The notes under the pieces are model-generated. The model had not been told where the DNA came from. It saw only the letters and a program-made list of their open reading frames with translations, and made no database searches. The position numbers were made by a program, and so were the translations under genes. A stretch of 64,000 bases of DNA. Origin: JAPPHA01 sp963662815. GTDB lineage: Bacteria; Pseudomonadota; Alphaproteobacteria; Rhodobacterales; Rhodobacteraceae. Location: assembly GCA_963662815.2 (NCBI GenBank), contig CAXXWA010000040.1, positions 1 to 64,000 on the forward strand, in the 5' to 3' direction. This document shows positions 9,141-19,653 of the stretch, piece after piece; the first letter of the stretch is position 1; each line of letters opens with the position of its first letter.

Positions 9141-10406
9141 TCATGACGCCGTTGCGGATTTTTCGGGTCTGTCAGCGAACACGCGAAGCGGTTCGCACCG
9201 CCTCATCGCCGCATCCTCGTTGACCACGACTTCCTCGAGATCGCTGAACCCGGGGAGATCGAACATCGTGTTCAGAAGTATGTCCTCCATGATCGACCTC
9301 AGGCCGCGGGCGCCCGTCTTCCGGTCTATCGCGCGGCGGGCAATTGCGGACAGCGCCTCCGGCGTGAACGTTAGCGACACGCCCTCGAGATCAAAGAGTT
9401 TCTGGTACTGCTTGACGAGGGCGTTCTTCGGGTCCGTCAGAATCTCCACGAGCGACTGCTCATCCAGGTCGGACAGGGTCGCGATGACGGGAAGGCGGCC
9501 GATGAATTCGGGAATCAACCCGTACTTGAGCAGGTCCTCCGGCTCGAGCGACTTCAGGGCTTCTCCGGTTTGGCGCCTGTCCTCTTCCTTGACGTCGGCG
9601 CCGAATCCGATCGCCGAGCCCTTTCCGCGACGCGAAATGATCTTCTCGAGACCGGCGAAAGCGCCGCCGCAAATGAACAGGATGTTGGTCGTGTCCACCT
9701 GCATGAATTCCTGCTGCGGGTGTTTCCGGCCGCCTTGCGGCGGAACTGAGGCGACGGTCCCTTCCATGATCTTCAGCAACGCCTGCTGAACGCCCTCGCC
9801 GGATACGTCTCGGGTAATTGAGGGATTGTCCGCCTTGCGGGTGATCTTGTCGACCTCGTCGATGTAGACGATTCCGCGCTGGGCCAGTTCGACGTTGTAT
9901 TCCGCGGCCTGCAGCAGTTTGAGGATGATGTTCTCGACGTCCTCGCCGACATAGCCCGCCTCGGTAAGGGTCGTGGCATCCGCCATGGTGAACGGAACCT
10001 CGAGGATCCTGGCAAGCGTCTGGGCGAGCAAAGTCTTGCCGCATCCGGTCGGGCCGATGAGTAGGATGTTCGACTTTGCGACCTCGATGTCGGACTTGTC
10101 GTCAACGTGGTTCAGCCGCTTGTAGTGGTTGTGCACGGCAACCGAAAGAACCCGCTTTGCCACGTCCTGCCCGATGACGTAGTCGTCGAGTACCTCGCAG
10201 ATCTGCGCCGGGATCGGCACGCCGTCGTTCGTCGAGCTCAACCCGCTCTTCACCTCTTCCCGGATTATGTCCATGCACAGTTCGACGCACTCGTCGCAGA
10301 TGAACACTGTGGGGCCGGCGATCAGCTTGCGCACCTCGTGCTGACTCTTGCCGCAAAACGAACAGTAGAGCGTATTGTTCGCGTCCTTGCCTGTGGGGTT
10401 CGTCAT
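9141..10406 (-). CDS. clpX: ATP-dependent Clp protease ATP-binding subunit ClpX
   Basis: This AAA+ unfoldase feeds tagged substrates to ClpP. The 421-residue protein starts with the zinc-binding domain (Cys15, Cys18, Cys37 and Cys40 in YCSFCGKS and CDECVEL). The Walker A motif GPTGCGKT and the Walker B region VYIDEVDKI follow, then the arginine-finger region and a C-terminal helical domain. It is downstream of clpP on the same strand, separated by about 200 bp, the usual tig-clpP-clpX order. Confidence 0.97.
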   Translation of the reverse strand: MTNPTGKDANNTLYCSFCGKSQHEVRKLIAGPTVFICDECVELCMDIIREEVKSGLSSTNDGVPIPAQICEVLDDYVIGQDVAKRVLSVAVHNHYKRLNHVDDKSDIEVAKSNILLIGPTGCGKTLLAQTLARILEVPFTMADATTLTEAGYVGEDVENIILKLLQAAEYNVELAQRGIVYIDEVDKITRKADNPSITRDVSGEGVQQALLKIMEGTVASVPPQGGRKHPQQEFMQVDTTNILFICGGAFAGLEKIISRRGKGSAIGFGADVKEEDRRQTGEALKSLEPEDLLKYGLIPEFIGRLPVIATLSDLDEQSLVEILTDPKNALVKQYQKLFDLEGVSLTFTPEALSAIARRAIDRKTGARGLRSIMEDILLNTMFDLPGFSDLEEVVVNEDAAMRRCEPLRVFADRPEKSATAS

Positions 10407-10612
10407 TTCCTGTCCCTGCCCGATCCCGAAGCCTGTATGTGCATTGCCGAGTATTCCCTTTCCAATGCAACGCGCTACGTGCCCAACGCGCCAAGACTAG
10501 TGCAGAACCACGTATGGCACAACGCAAAATCGGGTCGGGCGGCGCAATGCAGCCTTCACCGGCGATCACGGCCGCTGCCGGTCGATGCTGCCTCGGAATC
10601 ATTCCAGCCGGA

Positions 10613-11242
10613 TCAGCCCGGCTTGTTTTCGACCTTTCGCTTGTCGACGATTTCGTCAATGATTCCCCAGGACTTTGCTTCGTCGGCCGACATGAAGTTG
10701 TCGCGGTCGAGCGCTTTCTCGACGGCTTTCAGGGTCTGCCCCGTATGCGAAACGTAGATGCTGTTCAGACGGTTCTTGAGGTCCATGATCTCGCGTGCGT
10801 GAAGTGCGATGTCAGATGCCGACCCCTGGAATCCGCCCGACGGCTGATGCACCATGACGCGGGAATTCGGAAGCGCATATCTCAAACCCGGTTCGCCAGC
10901 CGCGAGAAGCAGCGCTCCCATGGAAGCTGCCTGTCCGACGCAGAGCGTCGAAACCTTTGGCTGAATGTACTGCATCGTGTCGTAAATCGACATGCCCGAC
11001 GACACGACTCCGCCAGGGCTGTTTATGTACATTGAAATGTCCTTGCTCGGGTTTTCCGCCTCAAGGTACAGCAGTTGCGCCACCACGAGAGTCGACATCG
11101 GGTCGTGGACCGGCCCGGAGACGAAAACGATGCGTTCCTTCAGGAGGCGAGAGAAGATGTCGTACGCGCGTTCGCCGCGCGACGTCTGCTCGACAACCAT
11201 CGGAACCAGGGTGTTCGCGTAAACTTCCATCTGTTCATTCAT
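10613..11242 (-). CDS. clpP: ATP-dependent Clp protease proteolytic subunit ClpP
   Basis: This is the serine peptidase core of ClpXP and ClpAP. The 209 residues match the family. The catalytic serine is S107 in GQAASMGALLL and the histidine is H132 in MVHQPSGG. The C-terminus EIVDKRK is also typical. The N-terminus starts directly at LVPMVVEQTSRGERAYDIFSR-like sequence after about 10 residues, so little or no propeptide is present. It lies between tig and clpX. Confidence 0.97.
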   Translation of the reverse strand: MNEQMEVYANTLVPMVVEQTSRGERAYDIFSRLLKERIVFVSGPVHDPMSTLVVAQLLYLEAENPSKDISMYINSPGGVVSSGMSIYDTMQYIQPKVSTLCVGQAASMGALLLAAGEPGLRYALPNSRVMVHQPSGGFQGSASDIALHAREIMDLKNRLNSIYVSHTGQTLKAVEKALDRDNFMSADEAKSWGIIDEIVDKRKVENKPG

Positions 11243-11391
11243 CCTCTCGCTCCAGTCTGCCTCGCGCTTGCCGGATTCTCGCGGATCGCCCGCCGCGCCG
11301 CCATACGCAAACTCCTTGGACTGCGCTTCACACTTCGGCCGGCGCTCCGATCGAGCCCGGTCATGTCCAATTTGCGTGAAACCGTCTTCGT

Positions 11392-12753
11392 TCAGGATTG
11401 CTCGACGCCGACGTCCTCCAGTTGCTTGTCCAACTGGTCGAACTCATCCTCGGGGACCAGTTTTTCGGTGATCTTCGCAAGTTCGAAAATGTAGTCGACG
11501 GATTTTTCCTCGATAGCCTCATTCGTCAGGTTGGCGCGAAACTGGCTGTCCTCCGCGACCAGCTTGCGCCACTGCTGAGGATGAATGGCCCGGAACAGGC
11601 CCCGTCTCTCGGATACCCTGTACAGGTCGTTCTCCGACACGGAGATGCCTGCGCGGTTAGCCGTCTCGATCAGGAACAAGGCGAGCCGGACACGGCGCGC
11701 CGCCAAGCGGCGATGACCGTCCGTCGGAGTCGGATTGCCGCCGTCCGCGCCTTCCTCCGGTTCAGCGCCTTCTGCGGATTCGCCGGCAATCCCGATGGTA
11801 CTTGCAATGCGCTGCGCCTCCTCCTCGAGCATTGACGGCGGCAGTTCGAAGTCGAGTCGGGAGTCCAGCGCGTCCAGCAGGCGGCGCTTGAGCAGTTCGC
11901 GGGATGCCTGGCCGAAATTTTCCTCGATGACCGACTTCGTCTTCGCCCTCATCTCTTCGAGGTCGCCATGCCCGTAGTACGCGGCAAGTTCGTCGTCGAC
12001 CGGCGGAATCTTGCGATTGCGCACGGCGGAAACATCGCACCGGAAGACTGCGTCTTTCCCTGCGACCTCGTCTACGCCGAAGTTCTCGGGCAGCCGTATT
12101 TCCACTTCCAGGCTGTCGCCGGCGGCGGCTCCCACCAATTGTTCCTCGAAACCCGGAAGAAAGCTCTCGGAACCGAGCACCAGCGGAAAATCGGTCGCGG
12201 AACCTTGTTCGAACGGCTCGCCGTCAACGGTTCCCGACAAGTTGATGACCAACTGATGGCCCTTTTCCGCCTTGGTTCCTTCCTCCGCAGCTTCGAACGT
12301 AGACGCGTTTTCCGCGAGTTCCTGCACGGTTCTTGAGATTATGTCTTCGTCCACGTCCAAGATCGGTTTCTCGAGTTCAATGGACGAAAAATCCAGTTCG
12401 GGCATTTCGGGTTTGCATTCGTACGTAAGCGAAAGCCGGATATCTGCGCCTTTCGCCCATTCATCTTCGTTGACATCGACTCCGGGCGTGCGCACCGGCT
12501 TGTCGCCGCTGTCCTCGAAGTGCTTGGTTATCGCAGTCTGGATTGCATCCCTGCGCACTTCCGCGAGGACCGCCGTGCCGTAGTTGCGGCGCAGGATCGC
12601 GATCGGCACCTTGCCCTTGCGAAACCCCCTGATTTGGGCGTTCGGCCGCATCGTTTCCAGCCGCTCGAGAACCTTAGCTTCCAGTTCGTCAGTGGCGAGC
12701 GTGATGTCGTAGCCGCGCCTCAGGCCGTCGTTCAAAGTCTCAGTGCTCTGCAT
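11392..12753 (-). CDS. tig: Trigger factor
   Basis: Trigger factor is the ribosome-bound chaperone and peptidyl-prolyl isomerase that meets nascent chains at the exit tunnel. The 453-residue protein has the ribosome-docking motif GFRKGKVP near residues 44-51, a central FKBP-type domain (about 150-250), and a helical C-terminal substrate domain. An acidic insert of about 25 residues (AEGAEPEEGADGG region) interrupts the C-terminal domain. The order tRNA-Leu, tig, clpP, clpX on the minus strand is conserved in relatives. Confidence 0.96.
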   Translation of the reverse strand: MQSTETLNDGLRRGYDITLATDELEAKVLERLETMRPNAQIRGFRKGKVPIAILRRNYGTAVLAEVRRDAIQTAITKHFEDSGDKPVRTPGVDVNEDEWAKGADIRLSLTYECKPEMPELDFSSIELEKPILDVDEDIISRTVQELAENASTFEAAEEGTKAEKGHQLVINLSGTVDGEPFEQGSATDFPLVLGSESFLPGFEEQLVGAAAGDSLEVEIRLPENFGVDEVAGKDAVFRCDVSAVRNRKIPPVDDELAAYYGHGDLEEMRAKTKSVIEENFGQASRELLKRRLLDALDSRLDFELPPSMLEEEAQRIASTIGIAGESAEGAEPEEGADGGNPTPTDGHRRLAARRVRLALFLIETANRAGISVSENDLYRVSERRGLFRAIHPQQWRKLVAEDSQFRANLTNEAIEEKSVDYIFELAKITEKLVPEDEFDQLDKQLEDVGVEQS

Positions 12754-12797
12754 TTCCGCCCGGAACAGTCAACGTTCCGCCTTCATTCATGTCTGCG

Positions 12798-12882
12798 TGG
12801 TGCGGGTGGAGGGACTTGAACCCCCACGCCTCGCGGCGCCAGATCCTAAATCTGGTGCGTCTGCCAATTCCGCCACACCCGC
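12798..12882 (-). tRNA. tRNA-Leu (anticodon UAG)
   Basis: The minus strand reads GCGGGTG at its 5' end, pairing with CACCCGC at the 3' end, followed by A and an encoded CCA (12800-12798). The D-loop region is GGCGGAATTGGCAGAC. The anticodon arm is CCAGA-TTTAGGA-TCTGG, giving anticodon TAG. A variable arm GCGCCGCGAGGCG follows, as expected for a class II tRNA. The T-arm GGGTTCAAGTCCC is canonical. Confidence 0.95.
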
Positions 12883-13047
12883 AAAAACCCAAAGCGGGCA
12901 GCCGCAAGACCGCCCACACGCGCCCCCTTCTAGCAAAGCGACGCATGTCTTGTAAGGGGGATTCCGACATCCGCTGCCCACCGCGCTCCGGTCGCCGGAT
13001 TTTCTCGCTGCCGGCAGCGCTCGCGCCTGCTGCCGGTCAGCAGCCGG

Positions 13048-14607
13048 TCAGGCTCCGAGGCGCCTGAAGACGGCCGGCAGCGCACCGGAAATGTCCTCCG
13101 CGACAAGCCCGGGACCAAAGGAACGCGCAGCCTCGACATGGAGGAAGGCGGCCGTAGCTGCCGCCTTGCACTCTCCAAAGCCTCGGGCGAGGAGGCCCGC
13201 CGCCATTCCCGAGAGCACGTCGCCGGAACCCGCTGTCGCAAGCCATGGCGCGCCCCTGTCGTACGCGGCGGCGTGCACGAATGCCGCGCCGGACGGCGAG
13301 GAAACCACGGTATCGGCTCCCTTCAGGAGAATCGTGCACCCAGCGCGTCGCACGGCATCCCTGACCGCATCAAGCTTAGAGTAGGCCGGCCACGCAGAGG
13401 CGGCAGCACCGAGCCGAGCCGCGATGTCGGCGAAGAGCCGCGCGAACTCGCCGTGATGCGGCGTGAGCACGACATGTTGGTGCAGCTTCCCGAAAAGCGC
13501 ATCGGGACGCGCGGACCAGGCGCCGAGCGCATCGGCATCGAGAACCAGCGGCCGACCGGTCTCGAGCAGGGCGTGAACCAACTGCCTGGCGTCGTCTCCC
13601 GTCCCGAGACCGGGACCCGCGCAAAGAGCATTGATGCGCGCGTCGGCGAGAATGCGCTCGAGACCGGCGGCGCCGCTGAAGCTCCGAACCATGACGGCGT
13701 CGAGCCGCGCCGCGTTCTCGGCCAGCGCGGCTTCCGGACAGGCGACGCTTACCAGCCCGGCGCCGGTGCGCAGCGCTCCCGAGGCGGCGAGTCGCGCGGC
13801 GCCTCCCTTTCCGGCCGGGCCCGACACGACCAGCACGTGACCGTGCTCGTACTTGTGCTGCCCGTCGAGCTTGCGGATGGACGCCGGAAGATCGAGGTTC
13901 GGGGCGTCGGCCAAGCTGGCGGCCCCGGGGGTCGGGACGTCGAGTCCGATCGGATGAACGTGCAGTTCGCCGCAGGTCGCCGGACCGTCAGCGAGATAGT
14001 GGCCGAGCTTCGGCGCGTGAAACGTAATCGTGAGATCGAATTCCGGCAGGGAATTCATGAGGCGGCCGCTGTCGGAGCAGAGCCCGGACGGAAGATCCAC
14101 CGCAACCATGGCGCGTGGCGAACGGTCGCGGAGTTCTTCAAGGTACGACGCAAGTTTCCCGTCGAGGGGCCGGTTCAAACCCGTCCCGAACAGGGCATCC
14201 ACGATGACAGTGCAACCGCTTCGAACAACCGCGACCGGATGCCCGTCGGCGCCGCCCCTCCGTTCGACCTTGCCGACCTTCTCCCATGCGGCAAGATTCG
14301 TCTTCGCGTCGGGAGGCATGCGATCAGGGTCGCCATAAATCTGAACGCGAACCGGCCACCCTCGTTCCCGAAGCAGCCGCGCGACCACGAATCCGTCGCC
14401 GCCGTTGTTGCCCGGGCCGCAGAGGACAAGCGCGTCCGGACCCGTTCCCGACTCCGGGGGCGTCCCGCTCCCGCGGTTCCAGCGGCGGTCGATTTCCTCC
14501 GCAACGCCGCAGCCGGCGCGTTCCATGAGCGTCCGTCCGCTCGCGTGCCCGTTCTCGATTGCGAAGCGTTCCGCGTCGCGCATCTGTCGTGACGTCAGCA
14601 GTTGCAT
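13048..14607 (-). CDS. nnrD: Bifunctional NAD(P)H-hydrate epimerase / ADP-dependent dehydratase
   Basis: The enzyme repairs hydrated NADH and NADPH. The N-terminal YjeF_N epimerase domain (about residues 1-215) includes CGPGNNGGDGFVVARLL and the downstream DALFGTGL. The C-terminal ribokinase-like dehydratase domain (about 230-519) includes VVSGPAGKGGAARLA, LTPHHGEFARL and GSGDVLSGM. Its 519 residues match the fused form. It is divergent from glnB, as in other Rhodobacteraceae. Confidence 0.95.
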   Translation of the reverse strand: MQLLTSRQMRDAERFAIENGHASGRTLMERAGCGVAEEIDRRWNRGSGTPPESGTGPDALVLCGPGNNGGDGFVVARLLRERGWPVRVQIYGDPDRMPPDAKTNLAAWEKVGKVERRGGADGHPVAVVRSGCTVIVDALFGTGLNRPLDGKLASYLEELRDRSPRAMVAVDLPSGLCSDSGRLMNSLPEFDLTITFHAPKLGHYLADGPATCGELHVHPIGLDVPTPGAASLADAPNLDLPASIRKLDGQHKYEHGHVLVVSGPAGKGGAARLAASGALRTGAGLVSVACPEAALAENAARLDAVMVRSFSGAAGLERILADARINALCAGPGLGTGDDARQLVHALLETGRPLVLDADALGAWSARPDALFGKLHQHVVLTPHHGEFARLFADIAARLGAAASAWPAYSKLDAVRDAVRRAGCTILLKGADTVVSSPSGAAFVHAAAYDRGAPWLATAGSGDVLSGMAAGLLARGFGECKAAATAAFLHVEAARSFGPGLVAEDISGALPAVFRRLGA

Positions 14608-14785
14608 GGTCCGGCGGTTACCGAGTTGAACAATTCTTGTGCAGACTGCCCATTTTTTGTCTCAATCCGTCGAAATTGTCGTCGCAGATCGTTCCGCGCG
14701 AGCAGTCGAATTGCCAAGCTCTCCGAATCCTGATGTTTCGCTTGGCAAGTCACGCGACCGGTCGCACTTACCAGGAGACAGGGAA

Positions 14786-15124
14786 ATGAAGAAGATCGAA
14801 GCGATCATCAAGCCTTTCAAACTTGACGAAGTGAAAGAAGCGTTGCAGGAAACCGGCATTCAGGGGCTGACGGTCTTTGAAGCGAAGGGGTTCGGTCGGC
14901 AAAAGGGCCATACGGAGTTGTACCGTGGCGCCGAATACATTGTCGACTTTCTCCCGAAGGTCAAGATTGAGGTCGTCCTCGCGGACGACCAGCTTGAGGC
15001 GGCGATCGAGGCGATCGTGAACGCCGCCAGGACGGAAAAGATCGGAGATGGAAAGATTTTCGTTTCCGAAGTTCAGCAGGCCGTCCGAATTCGGACCGGC
15101 GAAGAGGGGGTCGAGGCACTTTGA
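14786..15124 (+). CDS. glnB: Nitrogen regulatory protein P-II
   Basis: This is the trimeric P-II signal protein that reports 2-oxoglutarate and ATP and controls NtrB and the GlnE adenylyltransferase. The 112 residues are exactly the family length. Tyr51 in the T-loop (YRGAEY) is the uridylylation site. The ATG at 14786 follows CAGGAGACAGGGA, a good ribosome site; an upstream in-frame ATG at 14639 was rejected. glnA follows 48 bp downstream, so this is the glnBA operon. Confidence 0.97.
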   Translation: MKKIEAIIKPFKLDEVKEALQETGIQGLTVFEAKGFGRQKGHTELYRGAEYIVDFLPKVKIEVVLADDQLEAAIEAIVNAARTEKIGDGKIFVSEVQQAVRIRTGEEGVEAL

Positions 15125-15172
15125 CACCGCACCGGTAATTCACCAGACACCTCATGCAAGGGAAACAATGAA

Positions 15173-16579
<1,407 letters not shown>

Positions 16580-16605
16580 TCTCGCGGCACCGATAACGAT
16601 TGTCT

Positions 16606-16629
16606 GCAGGCCCCTGCCCGGGGGCCTGC
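16606..16629 (+). terminator. Hairpin after glnA
   Basis: GCAGGCCCC (16606-16614) is a perfect reverse complement of GGGGCCTGC (16621-16629) with a 6-base loop. It lies 27 bases after the glnA stop, where a terminator is expected. There is no clear T-run after it, so intrinsic termination is uncertain. Confidence 0.5.
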
Positions 16630-17347
16630 GCCTTGTCCGGGAGAAGCCGGACGCGTCTCCCGGAGTGGCGGCAGACTGAGCTTGGGCCCGGTGCTCATGT
16701 CACGTCGCAGGGTTCAACCGCCCAGGGCCAATTGGCACCAGAGGCCGCTGACGCCGGGATCCGCTTGGGCGCACGCATCCGGGCATCCGGCATCATCTGC
16801 TCCGGCGCGGGAATTCCTGCATTCGAAGCCTGCGGGGGGTTGTCCGATCTCCGGTCGCCGTCATTTTGCGCTTGCCAGCCACGGCTGGCCCCGCGCCGGG
16901 TAGGCGCGTTTCCGCATTCTGGTCAATCGTGCATTCCTCGCTGTCGTGCCGACGGCACCGTGTCGGCGCCTCGGCGGTCAGGCCCAGGCGATGGACGGGC
17001 GTTGCCGTTCATCGTCAGGAAGTCAAGCACGCGCTGCATGCTTGGCGGCGATCGTCAATGAAGCGGCGGCGAACCTGGTCCGGCACCTCCGAACGGGCCG
17101 GGAAATGTCGGGTTCGTTCCAACAACAGTCCCGAAAGTCCCACAGGACTTCGATTCGGAAGATCGCCGTCAGCATACTCGTTCCTGTTCCTGAATCGGTC
17201 TGTCTTTGTCGTGGAGGAACACGTGTTTCAGAACAGTGAAAACGAACATGATTCCGACGCCATGCCTGACGTTCGCGATCAAGACCCCGCCCGTTCCGCA
17301 AACGGGTTTTGGGAACGCGCGGGGCTTTCTTCTCACCTGCCCCGTGG
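16630..17347. other. Unassigned region after glnA
   Basis: No gene that I can support is seen here. Several overlapping frames are open on both strands, as expected for GC-rich DNA, but none has family motifs. It borders gene remnants on the right, so it may be old decayed DNA. Confidence 0.4.
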
Positions 17348-17517
17348 CTACCGATCTTCGAAGATGGCCTTGATGCGCGCCGGGCCTTGGGCAAGGTCCG
17401 CAATGGCGGCGCGGTTGTCGGCGATCTCTTCCCGGAGCTCGTTACGGACGGCCCCCATCTCCGCGCGGAGCTCGTCTTCGACAGACTGGATCCGAGTGGA
17501 GAGATAACCAACAGTTA
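17348..17517 (-). pseudogene. C-terminal remnant of a small coiled-coil protein
   Basis: The minus strand encodes about 56 residues ending in a stop at 17348. They include LSTRIQSVEDELRAEMGA and RNELREEIADNRAAIADL, a charged heptad-like coiled coil. This type of short ORF is common beside mobile and toxin genes in alphaproteobacteria. No start codon with a ribosome site is present, because upstream of about 17517 the strand is antisense to a transposase remnant. It therefore looks truncated by that element. It resembles in style, but is not identical to, the coiled-coil ORF at 46869-47114. Confidence 0.5.
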
Positions 17518-17915
17518 ACGCGGTGATCGCCTGGCGCCTTGCGGCGCTGACCCTCATGGGACGGGACACGCCGGAACTGCCCGCGCACAGGATGCTGTCG
17601 GCATCCGAAATCGCGATGCTGCTCGACTTCGCGATCGCGCAAGGTTTTCCGACCCCCGACCGGGAGCGGCCGGAGGAACCTCTGGATCTCGAGGCGGTGT
17701 CGTTCGGGCAGGCGCAGATGCTGGTCGCCCGACTCGGCGGTTGCCCGAACCGGAGGAACGACGGCCCGCAGGGCCACCAGACGGTCTGGGAGGGGTGCGC
17801 GCAACTCGTCGTCGGCGCGCAGACCATCGAACGGATCGCGGAGTACGGCGAGGCGACCGCGCTGCATCCCTGTCTCGCCCGGAATAATGCCCGAAGCGCC
17901 AGGACGGGCGTGTGA
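17508..17915 (+). pseudogene. IS4-type transposase C-terminal fragment
   Basis: The frame opens right after a stop at 17505-17507 and reads IAWRLAALTLMGRDTPELPA, then LGGCPNRRNDGPQGHQTVW. These match the C-terminal part of IS4-family (Tn5-like) transposases, which typically show LTLMGRETPDLP and LGGYLNRKxDPPPGHQxxW. About 130 residues remain. The DDE catalytic core upstream is missing and the end diverges. It is an inactive remnant. The family assignment is from memory of motifs. Confidence 0.65.
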
Positions 17916-18200
17916 GGATCGCGCGCCCAGGCCCCGGATCGCTGCCGACCGGCCCCGAATCCCGAAGTGCCGCGGAACCGGCCCTGGATGACGCCATTGT
18001 TCAGCAAGCTGAGTGAGCAATGGGCAGCGCGCGCCGGATCGCGCCAGGCACATCGATTGAACGGGAGTCCCGGCGTTTCGTCTCGCGGATTGTCCAGAAG
18101 CGACAAAAACGGCCATGCGAAGCCGCAAACGGAACGACGAATCGTATCGGCGAAAACAATGTTTGGCGGCATGCAACCAGTTTCAGGGACCATTGCCGGC

Positions 18201-19532
18201 ATGATTCAGCACACGCCCAAATTCAGGAGGAAGATCGATCCAACCCGCGGGCCAAGACTTCCAGACGGGACTCCGAACGACAACGACAGGCTGGAAATCG
18301 GACCAACGCAGCTGGCTTTCCGCGAATGGGAGTCCGTCGGCCTGCAGCTGCCCGACCTGCCGCGCATGCGCGAATTCAGGTGGCAGCGGCTCACGCGCCA
18401 TCTCGTCGAAAGAGACTACGGAGGCATACTCCTGTTCGATCCCCTGAACATACGCTACGCCACCGACACGACGAACATGCAGCTCTGGAACACGCACAAC
18501 CCGTTCCGGGCGGCACTCCTGTGCGCCGACGGGTACATGGTCATCTGGGACTACAAGAATTCGCCGTTCCTGAGCAGTTTCAACCCGCTCGTGCGCGAGC
18601 GCCGCACCGGCGCCGCGCTCTTCTACTTCAGCGCCGGCGACCGGGCCGAATCGGACGCCAGTCGCTTCGCGGGAGAAGTTCGCGAAATCATGGCCGAACA
18701 TGCGGGAGGAAACAGGCGGCTTGCTGTCGACAAGGTCATGGTCGCCGGCCTCAGGGCGCTGGAAGCCGACGGATTTGAGATCATGGACGGGGAAGAGGTG
18801 ACCGAGAAGTGCCGGTCGGTAAAGGGGCCGGACGAGATTCTCGCCATGCGCTGCGCGCACGACGCCTGCAACCGGGCCGTCGACGCCATGCGCGATGCCG
18901 CTGTTCCGGGAAGGTCCGAGGACGAGATCTGGTCGGTCCTGCATGCCGAGAACATTCGCCGGGGCGGCGAATGGATCGAGACCAGGCTTCTCAGCACCGG
19001 ACCGAGGACCAATCCGTGGTTCCAGGAGTGCGGCCCCCGAATTCTCCAGGACAACGAAATCCTGGCGCTCGACACCGACCTGGTCGGATCCTACGGCATC
19101 TGCATCGACATTTCCCGAACCTGGTGGATCGGAGACGCGAAGCCGAGGGACGACATGACTTACGCAATGCGTCACGGCGTCGACCACATCCGGGAGAACA
19201 TGGCGATGCTGGCGCCGGGAGTGAGTTTCCGCGAACTGACGTTCGGGGGGCATCAGCTTGACGAAATCTACGACAAGCAGAAGTACGGGGTGAAGATGCA
19301 CGGCGTCGGCCTGTGCGACGAATGGCCGTCGATCACCTACCCGGACAGGTTCCGGCCCGACGCCTTCGACTACGAGCTGGAAGCCGGGATGGTGCTCTGC
19401 GTCGAGGCGCTCGTGAGCCCGGAAGGCGGCGACTTTTCCATCAAGCTCGAGGACCAGGTCCTGATCACCGAAGACGGGTACGAGAACCTCACGGAGTACC
19501 CGTTCGACCCGGTGCTCATGGGCGAGACGTAA
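18201..19532 (+). CDS. dddP: Dimethylsulfoniopropionate (DMSP) lyase DddP
   Basis: The enzyme cleaves the algal osmolyte DMSP to dimethyl sulfide and acrylate. It belongs to an M24 (creatinase/aminopeptidase P) branch that is a lyase rather than a peptidase. From ATG 18201 it is 443 residues. The metal-site residues of the Ruegeria enzyme are all present with a constant offset of four: D291, D293, D303, H367, E402, E417, as are Y362 and the proposed catalytic D373. Segments such as TNMQLWNTHNPFRA and MHGVGLCDEWP are near identical to roseobacter DddP as I remember it. Earlier in-frame ATGs at 18159 and 18171 exist; 18201 was chosen by alignment to known N-termini. It stands alone, beside a transposase remnant on one side and a sugar transporter on the other. 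Confidence 0.93.
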   Translation: MIQHTPKFRRKIDPTRGPRLPDGTPNDNDRLEIGPTQLAFREWESVGLQLPDLPRMREFRWQRLTRHLVERDYGGILLFDPLNIRYATDTTNMQLWNTHNPFRAALLCADGYMVIWDYKNSPFLSSFNPLVRERRTGAALFYFSAGDRAESDASRFAGEVREIMAEHAGGNRRLAVDKVMVAGLRALEADGFEIMDGEEVTEKCRSVKGPDEILAMRCAHDACNRAVDAMRDAAVPGRSEDEIWSVLHAENIRRGGEWIETRLLSTGPRTNPWFQECGPRILQDNEILALDTDLVGSYGICIDISRTWWIGDAKPRDDMTYAMRHGVDHIRENMAMLAPGVSFRELTFGGHQLDEIYDKQKYGVKMHGVGLCDEWPSITYPDRFRPDAFDYELEAGMVLCVEALVSPEGGDFSIKLEDQVLITEDGYENLTEYPFDPVLMGET

Positions 19533-19550
19533 CCACCCGACCGATCGCGA

Positions 19551-19574
19551 GACGCCGACGCCGACGCCGACGCC
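19551..19574. repeat. (GACGCC)4 tandem repeat
   Basis: Four perfect copies of the hexamer GACGCC lie 19 bases after the dddP stop, between convergent genes. It is a simple repeat with no evident function. Confidence 0.8.
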
Positions 19575-19625
19575 GAATTGCGCCTCCGGTGAAGAACGGG
19601 CAAGGGCGGCACAGGATTTCATTCC

Positions 19626-19642
19626 CTCCGCAAAGAGCGGAG
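19626..19642. terminator. Possible hairpin between dddP and the ABC operon
   Basis: CTCCGC and GCGGAG form a 6-bp stem with loop AAAGA in the short space between convergent genes. The T-run after it is weak (GGTTT), so it is only a possible terminator. Confidence 0.3.
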
Positions 19643-19653
19643 TCCGGTTTCCG

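Noticed and set aside
16946..17239. Plus-strand frame in the gap after glnA
   Set aside because: It has arginine and serine rich low-information sequence, no ribosome site and no motif, and competes with other open frames.
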